From: Cryptomeria japonica
Taxonomy: Eukaryota; Streptophyta; Pinopsida; Cupressales; Cupressaceae
NCBI RefSeq assembly: GCF_030272615.1
Contig: NC_081412.1
Location: forward strand, 546,724,202 to 546,788,201
Length of the DNA stretch: 64,000 nucleotides
Reading direction: 5' to 3'
Below are positions 46,736 to 58,343 of this stretch, piece after piece. The position numbers were made by a program, and so were the translations under genes. Each line of letters starts with the position of its first letter. The first letter of the stretch is position 1. The notes below the pieces were generated by a model. It had not been told where the DNA came from. It did not search any database and worked only from the letters and a program-made list of their open reading frames with translations.

Positions 46736-49700
46736 TCAAAAAGAATCAAAGAATTCAAAATTCCACCTCATAGACTGTAGCCAGTTATGTACAATTTGAA
46801 AGATATCCACCAAAATAAGATTAAGACTCTGCATGAATTTGGTGTTGTGAGAGATAATGGTTTCAGTCTGCTGGATCATATCAGTCAGATAATGCATCTG
46901 CTTCTCTGGTGATCTTTCTCCTTGAATTTTTTCTTTAGATAGATCAATCCGCTGAGTTATAAGGTTGTCCAATCTAGGACCAAGTTTGTTTTTCAGCTCA
47001 CGTGCCTTCATTCTTATCCTTGTTTTTTTTTTTCTAGTTTCTCAATCTTTTCCTTAAAAACTACCATTTCTTGATCAAAAAATGATGTGAGTTCCAAAGA
47101 ACCTATCATATTGTCCACTATATCATCAATCTCTTTTGTGACTTCTTTATCTCCTCCTCAATGTCTTTTGTCAAGTTGTGAGGCTTGCATTCTTCCTTAT
47201 ACAATTCTTTATATTCGAGAATGGTGGAATTAAGTACCACTAATAAGGAATCAATGTGCTCAGTACAATCCTTGATAGTTTTATTAAAGAATTCATTTTT
47301 TTCCTTATTCACCCATTCCTTAATATTCTCCTCATTAATCTTATCTACAATTAGCATATTTGAAGTAATAACTTTGGACAATGTGTCCAATTTACCTAAA
47401 GATCCATCAATGTGATTTATCTTACAAGATGGTGCAATCATCTTCAATATAGGTAATGTGTCATCAATGGACTTTAATGTTAAGGCATTGCAATCTGTGA
47501 TCCTCTTAATTGAATCCAAAATTACATCAGTCACATTTGTAGGCCTGAAATTCATGGTGGAAGTGCTAGGCTCGGCTATAACTTTCTTTTCTTCAGACAC
47601 TTGTCCAATTTCCTTAACCACTTCTTCCTTCCATCATTGACCTCTTCTTTATTGATTGTTTCTTCCTTTTTCTCATTTTGTGTTTCAATTTTTCTTTTAA
47701 TCTTACTATCATCCTTATTCTCTGTCTTGTTGACTGTCGGTTCAGCTATACTCTATTCAGGTTCTTTCTCTGTCGGTTTCTCTACCTTCTGTTGATTGTC
47801 AACATTTGTAGGTTTAGCTTGTGTTTTTACCTTTGCTTCTGCTTGTTCTTCTTTCGGTTTCTCAATGTTAGGTTGAGTAGCATCTGGGATGGTATTAGGT
47901 TTCTCAACTTGTGCTGGTATCTCAATGTTCTGAGAGTCAACAATGTTGACCGGTGACTCAGAGATCTCAATATTTGTAGCATCTATTTGTTTTACCTCTA
48001 CAGTCTCTTTGTCCATGACAATGTTGAAGTCTTGTGTGTCCACATTCATGGTAAAAAGAACTTTAGATTCCAGATTGGTATCATCTCTTTTTATTTCCTC
48101 TGCCTTCTCTTTCGGTTGATTGCCTTTTTGTACCAGTGCCTCTGCAGTTATTAGTGGGGTGTCTTGTGCCAATGGAGGAAGGTTATCCTTGACCATTATA
48201 TTAGGTACACTACCAATTTTACCTTTACCTTTATCCTTTTGATATACCTTTGTGAAAGACATCCATTTTATGTCTATCCTTTTCTTCTTTCTTTTCTCTT
48301 TCCACAAAGAATATGTCTCATTTGTCTGTTGTTTCATCTACAATTTCCTTAACTCGGTCTGCCATAAGGCTAACCTGTCGGTGACCACTTACAAAAACTG
48401 ACTAGTTGGCTTCAACAATTAATTCATCAATCTCCTATCGGGAATTGACAGGGTGAACTGCCAACAATGCTTCAAATTTTTATTTCTTATCCAATTCCAT
48501 AACTGACATCCTTTTAACTTCTAACCTCAAATACAAATCATTAGGCAGATCATCTACAACCTCAATGAGAACTTTCTTATATATATCTAGATTTAATATA
48601 ATTCTTTCCTCTATAGTGTTTTTATCTGCATCCTTGAAAGAATTATAGAGTTTATTTACATTGCTAAGGTTACCTTCTTGTGTGATTTCATTTATCAATT
48701 CCTCTAGTGTAAGAGTGTCTGGTGCCTTAGGTTCTAATTTCTTCTTAGGAGTTACCTTCTTCTTGGGATCACGAGGCTCTCTTATAGCCTGTTGTTTCTT
48801 TCTTTGTGTCCTTATCTTCTTTGGAGATGGGGCAGGTGTCGGTGAAGGTTTTCTTTTCTTCCTTTCAACTCTTTTAAATTCAGCTGCTTTATCACTTTCT
48901 ATCTCAGAAGAAGTAACAACCAGGGAAACATGAGCTTCCGATGTCTTCTTTGACTAACCTTATTTTATACTAGTTGCAATACTACCAAGACTCATCAACC
49001 CTTTTGTAACTTCCTTTACCATTTTAGAAGCATCTTTCATGAATTTGTCTCTCTTCTTTCTTTCCTTCATCATGGCTACATCACTTTCAAATGTTTCAGC
49101 ACTACCAAATGTTTCCTCTTATGGTTCTGGTGGAGCATATAGGAGTATTTTTGCATATGATTCCAAGATGTGAGAGTCCACCTCATATCCCATTTCATTA
49201 ATCCATACTATTCTGGGTCTAACTGCTTCCATCCAGATTTCAGCTCTCTTTACTACAAAGCATATTTGTTTATCTTATTTGTCTACGATGCTTTGGGAGA
49301 TCCTTTCTCTCTATTTCATTCTAGTTTGAAAATTCTTGAAGTAATCTTTGAACAATTCATCATTGTTAGCTCCCATACCGGTGATTGCCTCTTTTATCTA
49401 TTTTCCAACAAAAATATCATAGGAAAAATCCTAATGACCTATGTCGAGGATCTCCTTATAAAAGTAAAGCATTAAACATGCCAACAGATTTCCAAATTTG
49501 AATGTTCCTTTCTTGTCACCTTTTATCTTATCCAAATTTTCTAGCAATTCATCCTTCAACCATTCATATATATCAATCTTTGCATTATTTACAATCATCT
49601 CATGTGCATTGTGAATGCATGAACTTGATACATAATTCAATCTATTTGTGTGACCAACTTTATATCCAATTATCATGCTAGCAAATTTAACATTTTTATC

Positions 49701-50243
49701 CTTTATATCATTAACCTTAAGTGACTAGTTGTTATATGTAGCTCTGGTTAAGCTCATAACTTCCTTGTTAGGGATTTTCTTCTTCTTGTCAGGTCTAGAA
49801 CTAGTGGAGGGTAAACCAATAACAACTTTGATAGATTCCTTGGCAATATTGAATATCGAGTCCAACCACATAAATTATCCATGAACTCTGCTAAGGACAT
49901 AGCAGATGACTTCATCTAAGAATTATGGCATATGGAGGATGTCTATGAAACCTAAATCCTCAACTACCTTATGTTTTGGTTTCACTATCCCATCCTTGTC
50001 ACTAATTTCATTCATGTACATGTTCATCAAATCTTTAGATCCTAAACTTTCTATGTTGCAATGTATGTATGCCCTAGGGTCTTTAGTGAATTCAACTCCC
50101 TTCAGTATTTTGGAAAATGCACCAATAGAATCATCCTATTTTGCTATCTTGGGAATGATCTTGAAAATTGGTCTAGGTCACTTAATGTTTTTCACAATGG
50201 TAGGGTTTTCTATGAATTTAGGAATAGAAGACGAAGATACCAT
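46736..50243 (-). pseudogene. Element D unknown protein, ~1,170 codons, decayed
   Basis: I do not recognise this protein. ATG 50243 (MVSSSSIPKFIENP) begins a frame that holds one phase to about 48400 despite many TAA/TAG/TGA codons; three frameshifts follow before the last stop at 46736. Residues 1-300 look globular and include VVIGLPSTSS, MIIGYKVGHTNRLNYV and WLKDELLENLDKI, loosely like plant transposon-associated proteins. Next comes a Lys/Glu-rich middle with PAPSPKKIRTQRKK, a probable nuclear-targeting or nucleic-acid-binding basic patch. A very charged segment (ORF 48337-47753) and helical, coiled-coil-like ends follow (47621-47118, 47011-46736). It sits where pol should be and resembles the E frame in length and layout. 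Confidence 0.55.
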
Positions 50244-50624
50244 TGCGAAAGATAAATACCTCTTAACTGTGAAATCCTTGGATGCCCTAAAAATGATCTT
50301 TGTTGCTTTGCCTTTAGAATTCATTTGCTCAATTTTGCTCTCTTTGAATGCTTGGATTCTTGGTGAGTTTAAATGAAAGGTTACAATGCCTTTATAACCA
50401 AAATTTTGACTTACAACCACAATAAATGCTCACCGGTGAAGTGAAAAACTCCATATATCTGCCGGTAAAGAAGAAATACAACTTCTTACCATCAACCAAG
50501 GGTAAATGTGTGGTTTTCAATTTTTTTCCTTACCCCCAAGGATTATTCCTTAGTTGGATGAAGAATCTCCTGCCAGTGCAGGATTACCCTGTTCTACCAA
50601 TGCAGTGACAGATTCGTCACCTTT

Positions 50625-51404
50625 CTAATCTCTCTTCCTAATCCATTGTTTTGAAAATTCATGCTTGATTTCAGTCACCTTCTCTTTGCCTTTGTTATTA
50701 GATCCTTTATTGTTCATCAGTGAATTCTTGCTTCTACAAAATTTTGCAATATGCCCAATCTTGTTACATGCATAACAAGTTACATTGTTTATCTGAATAG
50801 CCTTTCCATAACCTTGATCGGTTTGAGTTTTGCATTGATTAGATAAATGTCTAAATCTACCACAAACATAGAATTTCACATTCATTCTACAATTGTTTGA
50901 TTTATGACAATTTTTATTGCATTTGGAACATTTCCCAATGGGTAAGTTTGTATTCTAATTATTCCTAAATCTACACTGATTTTCTCTATGACCAAATTTG
51001 TTGCAATTGAAACATTTCCCATTAAATTTATAAGCATTGGGTTGCCTTACCAATTTGCTATGGTCATGATTGTTTGCAATCCCTGAGCTTTATCCATATT
51101 CAAATCCAAGTCCAATTGTTTCTCCATCAGGTCTCTGACTTTTCAGCATATCATCAAGATTATATGAAATTTTCTTGAATTTGTCTTTGTATTCATTTGC
51201 AGTGATAAAATCACTTTCCAAAGTGCTAACTTGTCTCAAAAGTTCATCTTTGTCATGTTGCATGTGAATAAAATCAGTTTTGAACATATCATTTTCATAA
51301 CTAAGCCTTTGAGATTCATCTCATCTTTCATTTAGTCTTCTGGCAAAATCTTCCTCATTCCTCTTTCTATCTTCAATATCTTTGCATAGTCTCATGGTTA
51401 AATC
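50625..51404 (-). pseudogene. Element D Gag fragment with four CCHC zinc knuckles
   Basis: The frame reads inward from the Copia B insertion. A coiled-coil-like segment (DELLRQVSTLESDFITANEY, about 51247-51188) is followed by four knuckles in ~90 residues: CFNCNKFGHRENQC, CSKCNKNCHKSNNC, FYVCGRFRHLSNQC (first Cys changed) and CYACNKIGHIAKFC (about 50790-50740). Knuckles bind element RNA in the particle. Most Copia Gags here have one. Premature stops lie near 51094 and 50957. The N-terminal Gag is beyond the inserted B and C elements. Confidence 0.75.
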
Positions 51405-52773
51405 TGATGAATAATGATGGACAACAAACACCCTAATTGGTACTGAGAGGGGGGGGGTTGAATCAGTACATACAAAAACTTCTCAACAACTTATCAAGTT
51501 AAAACAATGCTAACCGGTTGTCTTCATCACTGAACTTAACCATGGCAATATCGGTTAAACACAGTAAGACTTTAGACAACTAGACCAGTAAAACTGAATA
51601 CTTCAAATAACATTCAACACTTGACAACTACTTCACCAATATACTCATGCATGTGTTGTATCAGTAATACCATAACCATTAGCTTTGCATGCATATTCAA
51701 CTAAACAAAGACTTCTCAATCATCACATGAAAATTGTACAACTCATGACACATAGATTTTTCACATGGAAACCCAAATGGGAAAAACCACGGTGGGGATG
51801 AATACCTACAAGCTTGTTTTTGAACTCTTTTGAAGCTCTCTCTATTAGCAGCCTAATCTAGTTAAAGACTTTATAATAAGGTTTTGTTAGGAACCGATCT
51901 TTTTAAAGATCACCCGGTTAAGGGATGACTATATACCCTGTTAAAGGTTACCTCGCTAGAGGATTTGAAGAGCTCAATGATCTTGAGTCACCTAGTTAGA
52001 GGATTTGCAATAAGCCTATTAAAGCTACTCGGTAAAGGGATTTTCCTACTGTTGAAATGGTTAAAAGACAATAGGTAAAGCTCTGATCTAATAATAGCAC
52101 TACATGCTAAGGCAAATCCTTTTCAGCTCCTCTACTCTGCAATCATACTCTGCATTTTTCCACTCACTAGTCTGGCAAGTATCTCATCACTCAGATACAA
52201 ACACAACATTTTCCAACATAAACAATAACAAACATCATCGACCTTATAGACAACAATTAGGTCGGTAGCATAAACCGTAAACCTTAAACATTTTAGGTTT
52301 ACAATTACAAGCAGTCCAATTCTGACCTTTCAAACACTTTGCATAGAATAAACAATCTCAAACAGATCACAAGTCATTCTGCATCATCCATTCTTCACTG
52401 CATATGGAAATTAGTAACCCGTCACACTCTCTTCACATACCGCTATGAAGAATGCTCATTCTCAAGGTAGACATTTAATGGAATCGATCTTCACATGCAA
52501 GATCCTCAAGGAAATCCTTCACATGCTCAAAACTGACATGGCATCTTGATCTCATCCTTATCTCTTAGCTAACTCATCACAAAATGTCATCGGTTGCATC
52601 CCACAAGCTATATTTCCAAACCAAAAACCCTAGAGCTGATACTACCAATTGGTAGTCACACTTAGTGAAACCCTAACACTGGTCCACTTCATTCCTTCAT
52701 ACTAGTTCACCTACACTTATTGACATCAATGAGAACATACATTATCATCATACCGGTTCATGATATGCCAACA
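51405..52773 (-). repeat. Copia B 3' LTR (1,369 bp)
   Basis: On the minus strand it starts TGTTGGCATATCATG after AAAGTGGGAGAC and ends with TCATTATTCATCA. It includes the G-rich motif (51450-51465), the AAACCCAAATGGGAAAAACC block (about 51770) and several GTTAAGGGAT-like subrepeats (51825-52040). Confidence 0.93.
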
Positions 52774-53056
52774 GTCTCCCACTTTGGCATTGATGGCAAT
52801 ACTCAAGTGTAGCATTGCAACTATAAAAAACATAGACCAATGCAACTATAACATATATCTTCTCCCATATCATATATCTTCATCACTTCAGATATCTTCT
52901 CCCGCTTTGACAACAATGCCAAAGTGGAGGCACAAGCTTCCATTCTCTACTATGTTGCTCCCTCTATGGAGTAGCATCCTTCAACACATCAATCCTGAAA
53001 GATTTGATACTGTAGTACCTAACTGATGCGGAGCACACATTTTTAATTTACTTCAT
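52774..53056 (-). other. Copia B 3' untranslated region and polypurine tract
   Basis: Noncoding stretch between the pol stop and the LTR. The tract on the minus strand is CCAAAGTGGGAGAC, directly before the LTR. TTTGGCATTGATG-like sequence occurs twice nearby in diverged form, similar to the tract duplication in Copia-2. Confidence 0.65.
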
Positions 53057-56000
53057 TCAGGGGCAGAACCCTAATTCACCTCTCAAATAGGTAAATGTAG
53101 TTTTTGGTAAGGGCTTAGTGAATATTTTTGCTAGTTGCTCCTTACTGGAAACATGTTCTAATACAACCTCTTTGTTTTGAACCTTCTCTCTCAAGAAGTG
53201 ATACTTGAGCTCAATGTGCTTAGTTCTAGTATGCAATAATGGATTCTTGGAAATATTTGTTGCACTTGTGTTGTCACAAAATATACTCACCGGTTCAAAT
53301 ATAGTTACTTTGAAACCATCCAATACATGTTTCATCCAGATTGCTTGATTGCAGTTCATAAATGCTTCCACATACTCTGCTTCAATTCTAGACTGGGAAA
53401 TACAACTCTGCTTCTTACTCATCCATGAGACTAGTCTTCCACCAAGAAAGAATGCTCTACCAGTTGTGCTCTTTCGGTCATCCACATTACCTACCCAATC
53501 TGCATCGGTAAATACTTTGAGATTAAAATCACCATTGTATGGATACCACAGTCCATAATTAACTATCCCTTTCAGGTATCTAAGAATCCTCTTGACTTCT
53601 ACCAAGTGGGATTCTCTTGGAATTTTTTGAAAATGGACCACAATTCCCACTGCATGAGCAATATCTGGTCTGCTATGTACCACATAGTGCAACTTACTGA
53701 TCATCGACCGATACTCCTCATTCACCAATGCTGAATCATCTTCCTTAGTCAATTTGCAGTTGGTCACAATCGATGTACCAACTAGTTTTCTCTCCTCCAT
53801 GCCAAAGGTCTTCAATACCTCTTTGACATACTTAGACAAGGTAATAACGATACCCTCTTTCATCTGCTGAATCTGTGGACCAACAAAGAACTTTATCTCT
53901 CCAATCAGAGACATCTCAAACTCTTTTGTCATCTCATCTTCAAATGTATGGCTCATTTCATCATCTCCTCCAAAGATTATGTCATCTACAAACACTTCAC
54001 AAATCAGAATCTGATCACCTTCAGATTTCAAGTAGATGTTGTTCTGCTCACTTGTTCTCTGAAATCCTATCTTCACAAGATGAGAGTTTAACAATTCACA
54101 CCATGCCCTTGGTGCTTGTTTCAATCCATAAAGGGTCTTGTGTAATATACACACCATGTTACTATCTTCTGATAAGGCAAACCCATCTGGTTGCTCAATA
54201 TACAGTTCCTCTTCTAGGATTCCATTAAAGAATGCAAACTTCACATCCATTTGGTATACCTTTAATCCCTTAAATTTTGCAAATGCAAGTAGAATTTGAA
54301 AACATTCTAGTCTAGCCACTAGAACAAAGGTTTCTCCATAGTCTTCTCCCTCTTCCTAAGCATATCCCTTGCATAAAAGTCTTGCCTTGTTCCTTACAAC
54401 TATGTCTTCTTCATTCAACTTATTCCTGAAGACCCATTTGGTACCTATGACATTCTTATGTTCCAGTCTGGGTACCAAAGACCATGTTGCATTCATTTTT
54501 ATCTGGTCCAGCTCCTCTTCCATTGCCTTAATCTATTCTACATCTGTAAGTGCCTCTCTAGTGGTCTTAGGCTCAAATTCAAAAATCATGCAAGAGTTTT
54601 CTTTCACCTTTCTTCTTGTGAGTATCCCTACATCTTTATCTCCTATAATCTGATTCGGATCATGATGTAGTTTCACATATCTAGGAATGACTCTAGCTGG
54701 TTCTGCTTTCTTTTCCTCATCTTCTTCTTCTCCATCTTCTTCTTCACCTAGTGCAACTTCTACCGGTACAGGAACACTGAGGTCTTTGCTTGTTTCTTTC
54801 TTAACCAGTTCCCATAAGATTACACCCGATTCATCTTCCACTTGCTCACTGTTGATTTCCTTAGGTTTCTCAGAGGATTCATCAACCCTGACATTGATAC
54901 TCTCAACAATTTTATGAGTCCTATTGTTGTAGCACTTGAGAGCTTTGCTTTTAGAGGAATATCCCACAAATATTCCTTCATCACATTTAGCATCAAGCTT
55001 TCTCAGATGCTCACCTCTCTTGATATAACACTTAATGCCAAATACTTTAAAATAACTCATAGTGGGAGTCTTCTCGGTCTAGTACTCATAAGGGGTTTTA
55101 TCTTTAACTTTCTTGATGAGTACCCAGTTCATAGTATAGACTACTGTGCTCACCGCTTCTCTCCAAAAAGTGAGAGCAACATTTCCTTGGATCAGCATTG
55201 TTCTGGCTGCTTCATCTATAATCTTGTTATTCCTTTCTGCTATCCCATTATATTGTGTTGTCCTTGGGGCAAACAACTCTTGATACCATTCTCTTCATAG
55301 TACTTGTTGAATTCATCAGAAGTGAATTCACCTCCTTGATCAATTCTTAGGCATTTTATCCTTTGACCATGTTCCTTCTCTACCAATGCTCTAAATTCTT
55401 TGAACTTTTGAAATGCCTCAGACTTTTCTTTCATGAGTGTGACCCACATCATTCTTGAGTAGTCATCAGTAAGAATCATGAAATACCTATCTCCCTGAAT
55501 ACTTCTAGTTTTCATTGGACCACAGATCAGTGTGCATAAGATCAAGTAAGTTCTCTACTGAAAAAGTCTTACCTTTAAAATTTGAGCAAGACATCTTCCC
55601 AAGTTGGCATTCTCTGCACAAATAATTCTCTGGTTTGTTCACTAAAGGCAATCCTCTTACTGCCTTGATCTTACAGGATTTTCCAATATTGTCAAAATTT
55701 ATATGACAAAGTCTCCTATGCCATATCCAACTATCATCAAACTTCGCCATCAGACACTGACTAATCTTGGCATTCAACTAAAACAACTTACCTCTGGTCT
55801 GCTTAGCGGTGGCAATAAGTTCACCACTCTTTCCAATTATACTATAGACTCCACCTTTGAACTCCAGAATGAGTCCTTTGTCATTTAGTTGAGCAACACT
55901 TAAAAGGTTATGCTTAAGACCTTATACCCAGTAGACATCATCCGCACTGCTCTTTTCATTCAGTGAGATGGATCCTTTACCTTTCACCAAGCATGGTGCA

Positions 56001-57137
56001 TCATTTCCAAACCGGACAACACCTCCATCATATTCTTCGAGAGACATAAAATTTCTCTGGTCACCTGTGATGTGGTGAGAACACCTACTATCAATAATCC
56101 ACTCATTAGAGTTGTCAATGCGAGAGACAAGAGCTTTCTTGTCAGACACTTCTTCCTTTAAAGCTATAAACACTATTTCTTCATTCTCTTCATCCTCAAA
56201 TTCTTCATCAGTAACACCTTCATCCACTGCAACAAGACAATTTCTCCTACCTCCTCCTTTATACTTTCTAAACCTCTTTTGTTTATCCTTATTGTCATTG
56301 TTAGGACAATTAACAAATATATGTCCTATCTTATTGCAGGAAAAACATTTTAAAGGAAGTTTACCTCTCTATTTTCCGGTGCCTTTTGGAAGTCTCTTGG
56401 CAAGAAGAGCTTCAAACTCCAAGAGAATCTCTTCATCATCCATATCCCTACATTTCCTAGATTCATAACTGGTACTTACTTCTTTTCCTTTTTCAGGTTG
56501 GTGTAGCAGATGCTCTAAAGACTAACTTAGTCTTCTGAACACTACCATCATAGCTATTCAACTCATATGCAGTCAACTTTGCAATGATAGAGTCTCAAGA
56601 TACCTTGGTTTTGTTGATAGACCTTAGCTCCTGAATAGGAGCAACTCTGATTGCATAGACTGGTAAAAATGATCTCAAAACTTTACTGACAATGGTGGCA
56701 TCATCAATTGTTCCACCAGTTCTCTTGATATATCCAACCACAGTCTTGATCCTTATGCCATATTGTTGAATGGTCTCTCCTTCAACCATCCTCATGTCTT
56801 GAAATTTTCCTCTAAGGTTCTCTTCCTTAGCTTGCTTGACATGCTCATCACCACCATAAATGGTTTCCAGAGTGTCCCATACACCCTTAGGATTGTCCTT
56901 ATCTTGTACATCAATGAACTCAATATCGGACAAGCTACTAATAAGGGATTTTATGACTTGCCCATTTTCTTGAATCTCTCTTTTCTGATCATCGGTTAGA
57001 GTGCTTGTGTGGATAACACAAACATTCTCAACATAGCTCCAGTGTTGAGAACCCAAACTCCTGATATAAATCTTCATTGTGTCCTTCCATATTTTGAAGT
57101 TATCTCTATTGAACTTAGGACCTTCCCTCTTCATCAT
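53057..57137 (-). pseudogene. Copia B gag-pol, full length with few lesions
   Basis: Gag starts at 57137 (MMKREGPKFNRDNFKIWK). The knuckle CFSCNKIGHIFVNC is at about 56306-56347. The protease reads DSRCS instead of DSGCS (Gly to Arg, G-to-A, codon 56084-56086). GAG-pre-integrase (55777-55570) has HRRLCH and CRECQLGK. The integrase keeps HTDL, RIDQGGEF and ERNN, but a small deletion near 55520 shifts frame inside HTDLCGP. Reverse transcriptase and RNase H form a 420-codon open segment (54319-53057) with [35 protein letters not shown] at 53981-53992, FTDADWVGN and a C-terminal LRGELGFCP. A stop near 54355 breaks the start of reverse transcriptase. Confidence 0.92.
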
Positions 57138-57194
57138 TAAAGCATGATCTTTTACCTCAAGCAGTTAAGCTTATATCACCAAGGACCTAGAGTT

Positions 57195-57206
57195 GCTCTG
57201 ATACCA
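57195..57206 (-). other. Copia B primer binding site (tRNA-iMet type)
   Basis: Minus strand TGGTATCAGAGC, two bases inside the 5' LTR end (57209), an exact match. Confidence 0.95.
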
Positions 57207-57208
57207 AT

Positions 57209-58343
57209 TGATGAATAATGATGAAAAACAAATATCCTAATCAGTACTGAGAGGAGGGTGGGTGAATCAGTACATACAAAAACTTCTCAAACAACTTATC
57301 AAGTTAAAACAATGCTAACTGGTTGTCTTCATCACTAGACTTAACCATGGCAATACCGGTTAAACACAGTAAGACTTCAGATAGCTAGACCAGTAAAACT
57401 TAATACTTCAAATAATATTCAACACTTGATAACTACTTCACCAATATACTCATGCATGTGTTGTATCAGTAATACCATAACCATTATCTTTGCATGCATA
57501 TTCACCTAAACAAAGACTGCTCAATCATCACATGAAAAATGTACAACTCATGAGACACAGATTTTTCATGTGGAAACCCAAATGGGAAAAACCACAGTGG
57601 GGGTGAATACGCACAAGCTTGTTTTTGAACTCTTTTGAAGCTCACTCTATTAGGAGCCTAGTTTGGTTAAAGACTTTATAATAAGGTTCTGTTAGGAACC
57701 GATCCTTTTAAAGATCACCCGGTTAAGGGCTGGCTATATACCCTATTAAAGGTTACCTCGCTAGAGGATTTGAAGAGCTCAATGACCTTGAGTCACCTAG
57801 TTAGAGGATTTGCAATAAGCCTGTTAAAGCTGCCTGGTAAAGAGATTTTCCTACTGTTGAAATGGTTAAAAGACAACAGGTAAATCTCTGATCTAATAAC
57901 AACACTACATGCTAAGGCAGATCCTTTTCAGCTCCTCTACTCTACAATCACACTCTGTAGTTTTCCACTCAAGTATCTCATCACTTGGATACAAACACAA
58001 AATTTTTCAACACAAACAATAACAAACATCATCGACCTTATAGACAACAATTAGGTCGGTAGCATAAACCCTAAACCTTAAACATTTTAGGTTTACAATT
58101 ACAAGTGGTCCAATCCTGACCGTTCAAACACTTTGCATATAATAAAACAATCTCAAACAAATCACAAGTCATTATGCATCGTCCATTCTTCACCGCATAT
58201 GGAAATTAGTAACCCATCATGCTCTCTTCACATACCGCTAAGAAGAATGTTCATTCTTGAGGTGGATATTTAATGCAATCGATCTTCACATGCAAGATCC
58301 TCAAGGAAATCCTTCACGTGCACAAAAATGATGCGGCATCTTG
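57209..58343 (-). repeat. Copia B 5' LTR, partial
   Basis: It matches the first ~1,140 bases of the plus-strand view of the 3' LTR. The remaining ~225 bases lie beyond Copia C outside the window. Differences from the 3' LTR are frequent and mainly transitions. Confidence 0.93.

Larger units (their letters stand above)
45673..51404 (-). mobile_element. Element D: non-autonomous LTR element with four-knuckle Gag and large unknown frame
   Basis: Only the 3' half (minus strand) is in the window. The 3' LTR is at 45673-46562, preceded by a tract AAAGGGAGAGAT, a large unknown frame (50243 to 46736) and a Gag fragment (51404 to 50625). Copia B inserted at 51405 within Gag, after AAATC (51400-51404). 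No integrase or reverse transcriptase motif is found between Gag and the LTR, where an autonomous Copia would have them. The layout Gag then unknown frame then LTR parallels element E. Confidence 0.65.
51405..58343 (-). mobile_element. Copia B, minus strand, 5' LTR interrupted by Copia C
   Basis: LTRs at 51405-52773 and 57209-58343 (partial) match closely. The primer site, gag-pol and polypurine tract are in canonical order on the minus strand. The 5' LTR stops at GCGGCATCTTG, which in the 3' LTR corresponds to GGCATCTTG at about 52540-52548, and Copia C begins there. The target base run at the D side is AAATC; the other copy is outside the window. Confidence 0.93.

Noticed and set aside
49906-50376. 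156-codon plus-strand frame
   Set aside because: Shadow of the element D minus-strand frame, which has the longer conserved phase and sensible composition.
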